From positions 2,631,435-2,695,434 of the forward strand of contig NW_004797274.1 in the NCBI RefSeq assembly GCF_000002075.1: a stretch of 64,000 bases of DNA, given 5' to 3'. Origin of the DNA: Aplysia californica (lineage: Eukaryota; Mollusca; Gastropoda; Aplysiida; Aplysiidae). Of the stretch, positions 12,701 through 22,530 are shown piece by piece (position 1 is the stretch's first letter; every line of letters starts with the position of its first letter). Under the pieces are notes generated by a model. It made no database searches. It saw only the letters and a list, made by a program, of their open reading frames with translations, and was not told the DNA's origin. The translations under genes were made by a program, and so were the position numbers.

Positions 12701-15700
12701 ATGCACTCTATGACACAATTCTCCCGTCTTGTGGCCATATGCATACATTTTTTTCTCTCCCAAAAGTGTGCATAATATTGGAAACACTAACAATTTTTTC
12801 TGAATTTCAATCTCAAATTTGACTGAACAGTCAGGAATTTCCTCCTTGTTTGAGGAAATAACCAGTCAACATTATCATACCAAATACTATGCACATAATT
12901 TAATATTACTAAAAATGCTGATGCAACTGGCCACTTTCGACTAACACCCATACTAAAAGAAAGATAACTGAAAGTCAAAATCAGTTTTTCTTTATCCCTT
13001 ACACACACACACAAAAAGCTCTGCACTATGAAACATTTCAAATTTTTAAAGTAAAAGTTGTGAGTCTTGCTCATGCTTGTCAGAAAGGGATTTTCCTCAA
13101 TTTTTATCATTATTTGTTCTTGAAGGCAGAGAAAAGTGGTGAAATCTGGAACCGAAATTGTATCGTTGAATTGGCACATAAACTTAAGTAATGTGGACAC
13201 AGAGATTTGTTGAGAAGGGTATCTTTGCAGGCAGTGACTTACATTCAGATCTCATACCGACAGCCAGACACTTTTGTAGGCGACAATATTGGCAGCGATT
13301 GCGATGCAACTTTGTGACAGGGCAGTCCCGTGAGCCGCGGCATGCATAGCCCAGCTGCTTTCGAATGGAACGCTTGAAAAAACCTTTACAGCCTTCACAA
13401 CTGATGGCCCCATAGTGACGCCCTGCAAGGGAACACAAAGACATGACAGCTATAACACACATATACACTTCAAATCCACAATTATATATATATTTTTTCT
13501 TTATTTTTTATTTAAAATTTTTTTTTAAATTTTTGTTTGTTTGTTGTTGTTGTTTGTTGTTTTTTTTTTTGGGGGGGGGGGGTAATTTGCAGAGCATAAT
13601 TCTTGGATCAGACAACTATCCCCACTGTACAAGCTACATGCGGGACCAGTAGTAGAGAGGTCATATTCTAGACTGGGAACGAGAAGTCATCAACCCCCCC
13701 CCCCCCCAAATTTGTGCAGTAATTATTTCTAAATGTCAGAAGAACGAAATCCTCTGCAACATCTGGACTAGTTTCTAGATGTTGTTTCTTTTGTTATCAC
13801 ATACTGAATGGTGGCACCATGTGGTATATGTTTGATAGGAAAGCAGTAGCAAACTACACCAGAACACCCACCAACCACCCACAACTATTTGAACCATAAA
13901 GACTGCCCAGGGCACTTCACTTTCATAGTCTCACCTGATGCCCTGTCACCACAAACCACACAGGGTTCATATTTTTGTTCAAACTGCATTTTCTGGGTGA
14001 CTCTGTCCTGAACTTGGCGCTGCTCCTCCCGTAGTCTCTCCAACCTCTGAGCGTGCTGGAGCTCCTGAGGACCACAACACAACAGGTCAGGAGAAGATTG
14101 CTACATGCTCAGTAGCGAACAGCAGCACACTTACATTACTCAAAAAACTGGGACATAGAATGTCCCTGTGGGGACTGATGTGGTTCTTTTGTAAAGACCA
14201 GCTAACCAAGGAGCTGATGCAATGTTGCATGAATTGCCGTCAAAGAGAAAGTACAATTAGATGTAATCCCTCATAAGTTTGCAGCAATGAGCAACATCCT
14301 GAACATTATGATGGACAATCAAACTGTACAAAGATTTTTTTAAATGATCTATTTTTATTCTCATTTTTTCTTCTGTACAGGCAAACTCCTAGACCTTACT
14401 GGAGCCCAAAAGAAAACAAAAGTTGAGGAAGCATCTGTAAAATAAAACTGCCAGACAAGAAACACAAGTACAGTTCAACCTGCCCTGACGGCCACCTCTA
14501 TAAGACGGCCACTTTCCATTTCTCCCCTTGCATTTTTTCAATATAATTTAACTGTGTAAAACAGGTACCTGTCCAACGCGGACGCGGCCACCATATTTTA
14601 ACACACAACCCCTGTCACACTAAGCAATAACACCTGTCTAAGACGGCCACCTTAGTGACTCCATTACGTTTTGTCATAAATTGTGCATTGGCCCCTGGCG
14701 TTGTGGGCAAGCCGTCATAATCCAATCACTTGTTGTTGTTGTTAGGTAGTCCCTCCAACCGATCATGTTGCGTAGGCCCCTCCCTCTGTTGACCAATAGG
14801 TAGGCTTCCAATTTTCATCCCTCATAACCCATAAGCACTGCCCAGAGCTCATATGCAAACCGTAAGTGAGATGAGTGGTCACTGTCAATCTGTAACAAAG
14901 TAACAATGGACGTCAACATGAACTTGTGACAGAAGCGTCGCTCGTTCTCTGGGTGGTGGCGACCCATGTGTTTGTTCATGGGTCTCAACTCAGAATTTTT
15001 TAAAAGGAGGAACTTTCCGCGTGATCGCGACAGAAGCCCATTTTCGCGAGACACCCACTATTATTATACTGTTGGACCCTAGAATGTTGAAATAAAAACC
15101 ATCAATTTATCAAAGCAAGGTTATTTCATACCAGTTTGAGGGTTTGGAAGATAATTTCAAGTAAGAGTCACTTACCAAATATTTACAATCTTGATTACGT
15201 ACAGAAAGTGGAGGCGCACTGTGGTATTGTGCGACTTATTTATTTTACCTTCATCATATCAGCCCTCCCCCCATCCCCGAGTGTATCTTTTTTAAAAAAA
15301 ATCAATAATCTCCCCCCATTCCGGAGTCCTGTACTTCACAGCGCTCAGAACGCGCGCAGGTTCATTGACCGGTCACAATGACGAGCCCGACAAGACGCTT
15401 GTATAACTTTCTTTTCTTTTTTTTTTTTGCCCCCGCAAGCGACAGCACAGTGACGAACATTATTTTCATGGCAACACCACGTTTGTAATGCAGAACCTGC
15501 ATGTTACAAATGTTGCGTATTCAGACTTTTACAGACAAATTTCTGAGATCTTGGTTTTCCGGTCGAGCCTCGGTGTCACATCTGTTCGCGTGAAATGTAC
15601 TCTCAGACCGGGAAAAGCCGAATTAATATCACAATCGCGACCGGCAAAAATGAACTGAAAGACGATAAATCGGATTTGGTTCTCAAATAATATTCGAGAT

Positions 15701-17145
15701 CTTTTATGTATTTTCCCGTGTCTCTGCGATTTAAAAAAAATTCCCGGGTAATTCCCGAGGCCTGGCAGTCACTCTGCTTCCAGCAACTCTCTTTCTGATT
15801 GACCCGCTATCGCGGTAGCAGAGTTTAGCGGAGGAAATGGCGGTAGCGCAAATCCGCTAAATAGCGGAATATTGAGACCCATGTTGTTTCAACACGGCAC
15901 TCGGTCTTCCTAGTCTGATACATTTCGTTTTATTGTCACCCTTGCGCAAAATCAGCTACAAAATAGAAACAACAAACAAAGTACAAATCAACAACAACAT
16001 AAACAACAACAATCGATTGGCACTTCAGAAGGGAATGGTTTGTTTTCTTCATCTTGATCAGTCCTGCCTATGACGGCCACTTTTCTCCTTGACAATGGGT
16101 GGCCGTCTTACACAGGTTTGACTGTATATAGACCAAGACTCCCTGAACATAATGTAATCAGCAAATTTACAGAAAAAAAGGACACCCAAACACACAACAT
16201 GCAACTTTTTTTGGACAGAATAAAAACCTCCTTATACCTTCAATTTAGAAGCCCAGTCGACCTGTGCGAGAGAGCCGGCTGGTACTTGGACAACCTGTGT
16301 AGAGAGGAGAATTTTTTTTTACAAAAAGGCCATGTTGGATGCAGACATACAAGACAGGACCAGACAGAAAACTACATCTGGACAGACTGACACTGGCTTG
16401 CGATTATCATACAGCAAATCATATGGACAATCTCCTAAGCAAACAATGTAAGCAGTACGCATTCATGGTGCTAATCTTATTCCATATTAAATCTGAATCC
16501 AGTTTCTAATATATTTTTTGTTTATATAACTGACGCTCCAAAGACCCACTGTCAGAAATTTTATCATTACTGAAAACAAATTGCTCACTTTTTAAGACTG
16601 GTTTCTGAGTGGCGACCAACCTACATGACCAGTCAAGCTTAAAAGTGAATAGAAACACTGTTGCCATAGCTGAAAAATGTGTGGAAACAATCTCTCATTT
16701 TGCCATCTACACCTTTCTGTGCTGACAAACAAAAAACCCCAAAAAACTTTGAATTATACATATGAGCCAGAAAGTAGATGTGAGAATGTTTGTAGCCTCA
16801 TTGACAGGCATTCTGTACGGCTCTGTCAGAAATGGAAACACTTACAAGGCCTCGGATGTACATTCACAAAGCTGCCCTAGTTACCTAAAACAAGCCAAAC
16901 TTTTGCAAAATAAACATACAAAAAGTAGAATAAAACACTTCTGCACTTACAGACTGACCAGGCGATGTAAGGGACACAAGTCCGCCTTGGGTTAGGGTGA
17001 TCGGCAAAGTGACAGACCCTGAACTTCCTGAGGTCATCACATGGATCATTTCCGCGCCATCGATGACGGCCGCAGCGGCAGCATCGATCTCTGAGCCAAG
17101 CTCTTTCTTTGTCTCAACTGCTGTGCCCTCCTCCAAGGTAGCCAT
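85..17145 (-). CDS. NR2C: NR2C-class orphan nuclear receptor (TR2/TR4 ortholog), 13 coding exons
   Basis: Ligand-regulated or orphan transcription factor that binds direct-repeat hormone response elements in the nucleus. Coding exons read on the minus strand: 17145-16951, 14064-13935, 13422-13243, 12662-12529, 11745-11616, 10322-10275, 8088-8041, 5783-5590, 5107-5008, 4345-4189, 3376-3234, 2395-2258, 758-85. All have AG/GT borders and compatible phases; the sum is 2271 nt (756 aa). Seen: an Ala/Ser-rich N-terminus, a charged helical stretch, a C4 zinc-finger DNA-binding domain (P-box CEGCKG), the family-diagnostic linker [10 protein letters not shown], and an NR2C-like ligand-binding domain ([54 protein letters not shown]). 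Vertebrate TR4 is about 600 aa. The excess comes from a long C-terminal tail and two extra 48-nt exons. The first Met is chosen at MATLEEG in the exon after a non-coding first exon; an earlier start is not excluded. The single pre-duplication NR2C gene is expected in invertebrates, so TR2 versus TR4 is not meaningful. Confidence 0.93.
853..1815. mobile_element. hAT-like non-autonomous DNA transposon
   Basis: Ends are inverted repeats: TAGACCTGCATGT at the left and ACATGCAGGTCT at the right, with weaker similarity for about 30 nt further in. The insertion is flanked by an exact 8-bp direct repeat AGGTAAGT (845-852 and 1816-1823), the duplication size of the hAT superfamily. It sits in the last intron of the NR2C gene, inside a short degenerate repeat (units related to caataagtcaaagacagata at 780-850 and 1850-1945). 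It has no transposase frame. It contains an internal duplication and (TCTAGA)n runs. Confidence 0.7.
1128..1485. repeat. Internal direct duplication with TCTAGATC runs
   Basis: About 100 bp starting atagggtttga at 1128 recurs from about 1386 (gaattggaat, gaatcctccat, tctagatctag, agaacaagtga in the same order). Both copies lie within the hAT-like element, so the duplication belongs to the element. Confidence 0.6.
2565..2655. mobile_element. Short SINE or MITE fragment
   Basis: The stretch with tttatatagcgctc and gagcgctttacaatacaatac has inverted GAGCGCT-type motifs and an AATAAT-rich edge, like the tails of SINE copies elsewhere in this window (for example 27412, 32660, 52660). Only a fragment is present. 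Confidence 0.4.
3908..4075 (+). repeat. About 175-bp interspersed repeat (family R1), copy 1
   Basis: Starts gtgttttacggcacttgcaa and ends near accacccacac. Its core includes aggtcatataagtgcc, gacgatagatgtttgatagg and aaaccacaccagagcaccc. It lies in the NR2C intron between 3376 and 4189. No ends or coding capacity define its class; the start resembles the end of the tRNA-derived SINE at 9665 and 51099, so it may be a related SINE tail. Confidence 0.75.
5851..6022 (+). repeat. R1 repeat, copy 2
   Basis: taagagttttacagcacttg through gatagatgtttgatagg to ccaaccacccacatg. Same orientation as copy 1, 68 bp upstream of exon 5590-5783 in the receptor intron. Confidence 0.75.
6255..6427 (+). repeat. 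R1 repeat, copy 3
   Basis: caagagttcaacggcacttgg through ataaggtcatataagtgcc and tatagatgtttgatagg to ccaaccagccacc. It is only about 230 bp from copy 2 and in the same direction. Confidence 0.75.
7200..7227. repeat. (TA)n microsatellite
   Basis: About 13 TA units in an NR2C intron; a shorter one lies at 8223-8245. The rest of the intron from 6430 to 8040 shows nothing recognisable. Confidence 0.9.
8041..8088 (-). CDS. NR2C: Symmetric 48-nt repeat exon 2 of the NR2C gene
   Basis: The acceptor tcctctgatcag has a good T-rich tract; the donor is GTAAAT. Phase 1 in and out, 48 nt, encoding [16 protein letters not shown]. It shares the 11-nt string TGATCAGATCT across the acceptor junction with the copy at 10275-10322, which points to origin by exon duplication. 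Joined in order with its neighbours it gives three consecutive 16-residue D-L-x-T-L-A-x-V-V units between the linker and the ligand-binding domain. Confidence 0.8.
9665..10136 (-). mobile_element. tRNA-derived SINE (family S1), copy 1
   Basis: Read on the minus strand the element begins with a tRNA-like head: an A-box-like stretch near 10110-10130 and a B-box-like GGGCTCGAATCC near 10072-10084. It ends in gtaaaacacttac (9665-9678). The middle includes cttgcatacgggacatccga and aggggtgtggctgaaagaca, shared with 51099-51640. Located in the NR2C intron next to repeat exon 10275-10322. Confidence 0.7.
10275..10322 (-). CDS. NR2C: Symmetric 48-nt repeat exon 1 of the NR2C gene
   Basis: The exon has AG (gctgatcag) before it and GTAAAG after it, begins and ends in phase 1, and is exactly 48 nt. 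It encodes [16 protein letters not shown] once the flanking G nucleotides are joined. It is a paralogue of the exon at 8041-8088 and of the first 16 residues of the exon at 5590-5783. TR4 has one copy of this unit (roughly LGTLANVVTSLAN). Because it is symmetric, it can be included or skipped without frame change. Its reality rests on coding conservation plus matching splice sites; transcript data were not available. Confidence 0.8.
11783..12080. repeat. Degenerate minisatellite, about 30-bp unit
   Basis: Roughly nine to ten diverged units of the form tctcacagataataaatcatgatc follow each other, with TGATCA or CATGATC in most units. It sits in the NR2C intron directly upstream, on the minus strand, of exon 11745-11616. 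No TSD or TIR. Confidence 0.65.
12167..12484. mobile_element. piggyBac-like non-autonomous element, 318 bp
   Basis: Flanked on both sides by TTAA (12163-12166, 12485-12488), with inverted ends TCCTTCGAGCCC and CCCTTTGAGTCC. On the minus strand an ATG at 12370 opens a 74-codon frame with an acidic Asp/Ser/Glu-rich piggyBac-N-terminus-like sequence ([18 protein letters not shown]). The frame runs to 12146, just past the left end. A related, more decayed copy lies at 55095-55300. It sits 45 bp from NR2C exon 12662-12529. Confidence 0.7.
13243..14064 (-). other. NR2C: Nuclear receptor DNA-binding domain, split over two exons
   Basis: Exon 14064-13935 carries a Gln/Glu/Arg-rich helical segment and then the first half of zinc finger 1 ([12 protein letters not shown]). 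Exon 13422-13243 carries the rest: P-box [22 protein letters not shown], finger 2 with C-x5-C-x9-C-x2-C spacing ([18 protein letters not shown]). The intron splits the Gly codon of SGRHYG (phase 1). All eight zinc-binding cysteines can be read. The 3' end joins in phase 1 to exon 12662-12529, giving GMRSESVQQERRP, which lines up with the TR4 linker. Confidence 0.95.
13824..13882 (+). repeat. R1 repeat, truncated copy 4
   Basis: Only the end part is present: atatgtttgataggaaagca, actacaccagaacacccacc, aaccacccacaac. It lies 53 bp below the first DNA-binding-domain exon of the receptor. Confidence 0.65.
14471..16124. mobile_element. CAGT-ended TA-flanked DNA transposon (pogo/Tc1-mariner type), 1654 bp
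   Basis: The left end CAGTTCAACCTG and the right end (reverse) CAGTCAAACCTG are inverted, each followed by subterminal tgacggccac/gacggccacc motifs that recur inside. TA flanks both sides (14469-14470, 16125-16126). No transposase was read. It contains a segment (15290-15770) that is an inverted copy of part of the hAT-like element at 33334-35544, so it is nested or composite. Located in the NR2C intron between 14064 and 16951. Confidence 0.6.
15290..15770 (-). mobile_element. Inverted copy of a segment shared with 33950-34460
   Basis: On the minus strand it reads ctcgggaattacccgggaat, tcgcgattgtgatatta, gagagtacatttcacgcgaa and gtgaccggtcaatgaacctg, in the same order as 33960-34420 on the plus strand. 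It marks a common repeat family present in inverted orientation in the NR2C and EOGT introns. Confidence 0.65.
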
Positions 17146-17187
17146 GAGGTTCTGACTTGCCAGTGCACTGCATACACCTGGATGGGG

Positions 17188-20100
17188 CTGAAAAAAGGAA
17201 AAACAGAACAATCTATTATAAAAAATTTTCTACTACGTAATTTGGAACTATGCAAACAGCACTTTTAACTTGCTCTACTCACATGTGAGAAACAATCATC
17301 AACTGCGACATGCTGTAAAAACAAAGTATGGCAAATCTACCATACTTAACTACGTGCTAGGTCCCAGATAAGATGCTCTGACAGCGGCTATACCTAAGGT
17401 TTGAAGCGAGTATTTGGGACCAGTAGTAAAAAAAAAGGAGGGGGGGTTTGGAGAGGAGGAAAGACAGGAGAGACAAATTCCATTTGATGTGAAAAAGGTT
17501 TAAAATATCAGCTCTGTAACAACACTATTAGGTCAACACAAAACTAAGGTTGCTCAGATTTCAAACGGTTCTTCAAGAGACAAAGGAAGAGGAAAATCAG
17601 CATGTCCCTGAAGAAAGATAAAGAAATCGATCTTACGGACAGACCATCACCGTCATCCTTCATCACCCTCAGAGGAGCATAGACCACACAAGGTCCCTCT
17701 AGAACTCCCTGTTCGGTACTTTATTATAAAACTCACCCCACATCAGTCAAAGTCCTTAAGACTCTGGAACTTATCATCCCCAAGCTGCTCAACTATTTCA
17801 AGCCCATAATTTAGACTTTTTATTCCAGTTTCTTTATCTGTAATATCGGTTGCATATATACTTGAGAAATATTTGGTTGAAATTCAAATTCTAAACGTTG
17901 AAAAAAGCAAGAAAAGATACACAATGTCAGGGCAACCTCCATTTTCTCTCTCTCGAAAAATGTCTTTCTTCGTTCATGCATTTACATAGCTTGCAGATGA
18001 TAAGTTCCACAGAAAAACTTTTTAAAGCACTCTTTAGTTGTCAACGGCCAGATATCTTGGATGGTGTTGATACAATGGACAAGAGATTACCCAACAAAGG
18101 TATGTATACACTTTCCTCACTTGTTGTGATTGTCCTCCACACCACTGCTCCATATAACAGGACTGATAAGACATTTCCACTGAATATCCTCAGCTTGATC
18201 TGCATGGTGAGACTGAATTAATTCTCCATCTCAGATATTCCTCACCTGCAAAAAGGCTCCACTGGCTCTTCTTATTCTTTCATTAACAACCGTATCCCTT
18301 TCTTCCTGTGAATGCATCTTTCTCTAACATGAATTCACAAAGTCAGAAAATGTCCATCTCTTATTTTCATTGTTGGCTCTCCTAACCTTTTGTCTCTTCC
18401 TGGTGATGTTCTGACCTACGTATACAAATGCTTCGGCTTTCATTCATTCATCTAATCCAGGATCTGATGCTGTGGGTGTGCAAAGAGAGCCAGGACATTT
18501 GAAAAATATGCACAACCTGAGGTCTACCACAGTTATATTATTGGTTTGTTGTATTTTACAAACTCTGACAGTAAGCCTATATATACAATTCATGGTAAAT
18601 AAGACAGGCAACAGAAAATGGAACTGGCGAATAAAGTTCTTGATATTGGTAAGGCTGATGCATACCACAGTTAAAAAAGTCTTCTTTCCCATTATATGTT
18701 GTGATCGCCAAAAGCAGTCAATCAAAATGCTTCATGCCAAGCTGTAGCAGAAATTTAAAAAAAAAAGAAAAAGATTTCACATATTTGAAAGAGACAGTAT
18801 TTCTACCAATATTCAGATAGCCTTGTCCATATCTAGATCTAGACTGTTATATGGCAAAGTTGGATTGGTTAAAACTAAAACAGCAGAATCCACAGGAAAG
18901 AGCTCTGCTGACAGAGGGGGAGATGTGACAACTATTTTAAAACACTCGTCAGACATAGAGATCTATTATAAGGAACAGCATCCTGGTTCAAAAACTATGA
19001 AATCCCTCCCTCCCTTCTCCCTGAAAAAGGCACAATGTAATTGATCATTAATTAAAGCATGTATGGCACTGATGAAGTAATTTAGCCTTAGTCTAAGACC
19101 CTGAAGTGACGAGAATGCGGGGCATATAGGCCTGTAGTGGGGGGAGAGGGGTGAAGGGGTAAAGTTCAAGGGATTAGTTGTGTCAAATGTTAGGTTAGCC
19201 TAGACGGCGATAACACCAGCGGTAAAAACAGTTAGCTTCAAAACCTGAGGTAAGACAGTTCGGCCTCATTTTAACTTCATTATAACTAAATTATTACATT
19301 AGTACATAGACATGCTATTTTTATACCTTGGCAGCCTACCATATTCTTTTTTAGCTTCACTTGGGCTTGGGCGTGATGGCAAGAAAAACATGATTCATAC
19401 ACAGGGCGGATGACGGGCAGCCTTTCCTTATCTCACCTCACATGCTCACTGATTTCCCACCCCATTTCAAACCAAACATAGTACCCGCGGTGTACCATGG
19501 AGTCTCCCCTCGCCACCAACTTATCTGGGTTCCAAATGTTTTCTGGGTCATTTTTCACCGGCAAAACCTCAGTAACTAGCGCAACAGTTCAGTGACCGAG
19601 GAATTTGCATAAAATATGCTTTCGACCTAGATCTATTTTGCTGACCGTGAGCTAAAGGACAAAGGTCGGCAAAGATCGATAATATCGGGGGCGGCTTCAT
19701 TGTGCGGTGTTATAAGGTTGCACACTCTGGGAAGAGTAACAGAAATGATCATAAAAGGGATTACTACCAGCTGAAACGTAAAAAAATTAATTAAATTAAG
19801 TTAAATAGGTATTCCTGTCTCAAGTGTGTCAATGATATACAAACACCCAAAGGTCACGCACTCAGACCCATGTGGCAAATGATATGGGGTTATGTTTACG
19901 AATGGCCTCTGTTCAGGGAAACTTTTGAGACGCCACTTCCTGCCCAGAAACCCGAATGCCACCTGAATGTGAGACTAAATTAAAGCTTTATTATATGGAC
20001 AGTCAGTAAAACACAGGACAACGTTCATAACAGTCAATGAAGAAAGTTATGTACAAGGACAGACGGATCGGAGGGAAGTAATTTACACACACGAGCCAGA

Positions 20101-20242
20101 ACCAGAATGCGAGACATGGGAATGGCGGCTGTCGAAACTAGACCCTTCACATCACTCTTTAGGGAAGCAAAATACAGCAATAAATGAACAATCGGTGTTA
20201 CCAAAATGATTTCATGAACATAAAATAGCGCTAAATACTTAC
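17188..20242 (-). other. NR2C: NR2C intron 1
   Basis: About 3 kb between the probable non-coding first exon and the ATG exon. It holds the LINE fragment at 18080-18450. Elsewhere (17.2-18.0 and 18.5-20.2 kb) I see no coding homology or defined repeat. Confidence 0.4.
18080..18450 (-). mobile_element. LINE fragment, C-terminal part of a non-LTR reverse transcriptase ORF
   Basis: The minus-strand translation includes MQIKLRIFSGNVLSVLLYGA then VVWRTITT, the motif that follows the RT domain in many CR1-like and related invertebrate LINEs. Upstream it has VNERIRRASGAFLQVRNI in another frame with in-frame stops, so the copy is decayed by frameshift and nonsense changes. It lies in NR2C intron 1. 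Confidence 0.7.
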
Positions 20243-20390
20243 TGAGAATTCAACTTCCAGAAATATTAACAATTTTGAGTCAAAATATGCTGTGTCCTCT
20301 CTGGCTGTACTAAAGGTCAGAGGTTGTGACCCAAGTTTTCGAGACGCATGAGAATCTCTGTGTCGATTGGCCAAAAAAACGCAGGCTCGG
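20243..20390 (-). other. NR2C: Probable 5' non-coding first exon of the NR2C gene
   Basis: A strong donor (TCA then GTAAGTATTT, forward 20233-20242) lies just downstream, for the minus strand, of a promoter-like cluster. It can splice to the acceptor before 17187, whose exon holds the chosen ATG at 17145. The upper limit is a guess placed just below the promoter motifs. An open frame crosses this exon, but its Met (20419) lies at or above the likely start of transcription, so I treat it as non-coding. Confidence 0.45.
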
Positions 20391-20445
20391 GAACTATCGC
20401 GAGAGTTTCTATTGCGCATTGCGATTGCGCTTAACGGAAGTCTCC
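20360..20445. promoter_or_regulatory. Housekeeping-type, possibly bidirectional promoter
   Basis: Within about 80 bp lie GATTGG (inverted CCAAT box, 20365-20370), ATCGCGAGAG (TCGCGA palindrome core, 20396-20405), GCGCATTGCG (NRF1-like, 20414-20423) and CGGAAGT (ETS site, 20435-20441). No TATA box is evident. These motifs are typical of CpG-type promoters in animals. The cluster sits between the minus-strand receptor and the plus-strand EOGT, so it could serve both. Known: the motif classes. Inferred: use here and bidirectionality. Confidence 0.5.
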
Positions 20446-20524
20446 AAAATTAGAAAACAACGACCGTGTAAATATACCGAAAGTAGAACAAGCAGTCAGC
20501 CACTGGCCTTTGCTGGTCAGACAA
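20445..20524 (+). other. EOGT: Possible 5' non-coding exon of EOGT
   Basis: The first EOGT coding exon begins at a clear acceptor (ttttttccag, 24191-24200), so a non-coding exon must lie upstream. The candidate is the stretch just right of the promoter-like cluster, ending at the donor CAGACAA then GTAAGC (20525-20530). This would create a head-to-head gene pair. Other donors between 20.5 and 24.2 kb cannot be excluded. Confidence 0.25.
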
Positions 20525-20874
20525 GTAAGCTCTTCTTGATAGCTCACCACCTGTCCTACTCCTAGATCTAGTCCTAGCCGTATGTTGTCGAACGGCTTCA
20601 TTAGTTTGTTCGCTTTATCTGGAAGTAAGAAAGAGTTCAAGCATCCTTATATTGGGACTGGGATAGATTTAGAATAATGCGGTTCATGACAAAAATACAC
20701 GGGTATCCAACCGGCAGACCCCCTTTTGTTTACTTGACTTGCACTTGCGGCTGCTGGTTTGTTTGTTTTTTAATCCCCACCCTCTTGATCTTGGTCTCCG
20801 CCTCGGAATTCACCAACAGACTACAAGTTCAAGTCATCCAGTTTAACCTTGCATTGCACTCCAAAGCCGCCCAG

Positions 20875-21412
20875 AGGCTAGATCTAGATATAGAATCTAG
20901 ATCTAGTTCTAGATCTAATCTAGATCTATACATTCTTAGGTCTTAGCAACCTCCTTGATTCCTAGGCCTAGATCTAGGTTTAATCTTCTCGTCATTGACT
21001 CGGAAAGCAATCAATTCGGTAAAAAAAATGTTAAGGCTACTTTTTCACTTTCACTCTCGTGCACTGTGTTTGGGATCAGACTGCAGTATTTTTTGCTGCT
21101 GTTGATTAGGGCCACGAAATCTGTACCAAATCAATAAGGAGCCAATCAATAATATTGAAGAAATTTTTAGATCTATATCTATATCTAGATTCTAGATCTA
21201 AATCTAGTCTAGATCTAGAGATCTAGATATAGATCTATAGATCTAATCGCAAAATCAAACCGTCAAATCAAGGGAAAAAACAGATGCCCTCACCCCGGAT
21301 TGGTCCAAAGCACAGAAATTGCTATGCTATGCATTAGACTGTGTGGAATGGTTCAAATGAAAACCATGAAATATATATTTAAAAACTAACTAGATCTAGA
21401 TCTAGACTCTAT
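20875..21412. repeat. Clusters of (TCTAGA/AGATCT)n palindromic hexamer repeat
   Basis: Runs of overlapping TCTAGATCTAGA occur at about 20880-20935, 21168-21250 and 21390-21412. The same motif recurs at 1195-1310, 1440-1470, 18831-18842, 54000-54035 and 54150-54170. Each unit is a palindrome, so runs can fold into hairpins. Confidence 0.75.
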
Positions 21413-21582
21413 TAATTTGCGATAAATGTCAATTTTTGTGTAAAACGGATAAAAATGAACAAGAAAAGGGCTAGACAATTCCTGAGTATGAGATGGTAGT
21501 GAAAGTAAAATATTAGGCTACAATTCATTAGGCCTACATAATATTGATTGTAGGACATGTTTTAAATTAAATACAGTGGAGT

Positions 21583-21640
21583 CTGCTTACACAGAACACA
21601 GATAACCCGAATAGAGCGATAAACCGAAAGAAAAGAAAAT
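21583..21640 (+). mobile_element. Single end of a CAGTGGAGTC-type DNA transposon
   Basis: tacagtggagtctgcttaca with aataacc/taaaccgaaag-type repeats after it. A similar end lies at 35803-35940 (tacagtggagtccgtttaaa, then gttaatccg and gttaaaccga). The matching opposite end was not found for either. Confidence 0.4.
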
Positions 21641-21930
21641 CCTCAATTCTTTTTCCTTCTCTCTGTCTTTGCAAAAAAGCTACCAATGCCAAAATACTCA
21701 CATTTCTAATCAGAGCAGAATTTCGAGGGTTATAATGTCAGTTAAATCTTCTCAAGGAACCCTCATTTAATGCAAATCTTCAAGTATTACACACACTTTT
21801 CGAGAAAGGAAAACAGGAAAAAGAGACACAAGGCCACACATGTCATGTTGATTGTGGGCCAGAGAGGAGCATTGTTTGTGGACTGTTTACTTACTTTTAT
21901 TAAACGCATCAGAGGTTTTGAATAAATACT

Positions 21931-22372
21931 TTGCCGGCATCAACAAGAAATTTAAACCAGAACAAACTGAGCCACACAATAAAGCAGCTGACCAAAAGGG
22001 CAGAAGAGACCCCCAAGGCAAACCTGGAGGTGGCTGAGAAGGAGTTTACTCTGATGGAATTGAAGGCAGCCCTCAGAAAGTGTAAAAGGAAAAAGGCCCC
22101 AGGACCAGACCACATCATCGATGATGGACTCTTCCCTTTCCATAATCCCGGACTTCTTCAACAGGACCTGGAACGAGGGACAGCTCCCAACAGAATGGAA
22201 GAAAACAAACCTCACACCGATACTGAAAAAGGACAAACCAGCAAGCAGATCACAGGCAGGATTCAGGAAAGGCAAAAGAACTATGGACCACCTCATCAGA
22301 TTTGCCCAGAAGACCAGCTATGCCTTTCAAGATAAAGACAATGTTGTGGCTGTCTTCATCGACCTGAGGTAG
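21931..22372 (+). mobile_element. LINE fragment, reverse transcriptase N-terminal part
   Basis: Frame one gives FTLMELKAALRKCKRKKAPG-PDHI. After a frameshift near 22100-22120 the next frame gives IPDFFNRTWNEGQLPTEWKK, then PILKKDKPAS joined to QAGFRKGKRTMDHLI and AVFIDLR. The usual YRPISL block between these is missing, so there is an internal deletion as well. Clearly a non-LTR retrotransposon RT (jockey/CR1-like). Located between the NR2C promoter and EOGT. Confidence 0.8.
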
Positions 22373-22392
22373 GGCTGGGCAAGTACCCGGGT

Positions 22393-22530
22393 ACAGTGGA
22401 ACTCGGATTCAACGAGAACTCGGATTCAACAAGATGAGATAGATTCCCCTTTTGTTTTTCTTCTAATCAATAAAAATAATCTGGATTCAACGAGCACATA
22501 AACAGCGAGCTCGGATTCAACGAGGTCGCT
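22393..22530 (+). mobile_element. Single end of a CAGTGGAACTCGG-type DNA transposon
   Basis: tacagtggaactcggattca followed by four ggattcaacgag-like repeats up to about 22525, a typical pogo-like subterminal repeat array. No opposite end was recognised. Confidence 0.45.

Noticed and set aside
20231-20419. 62-codon minus-strand frame that reads into the first-exon donor in phase with the ATG exon
   Set aside because: Its Met lies within or above the promoter motif cluster and there is no family similarity, so the exon is treated as 5'UTR. A longer N-terminus remains possible.
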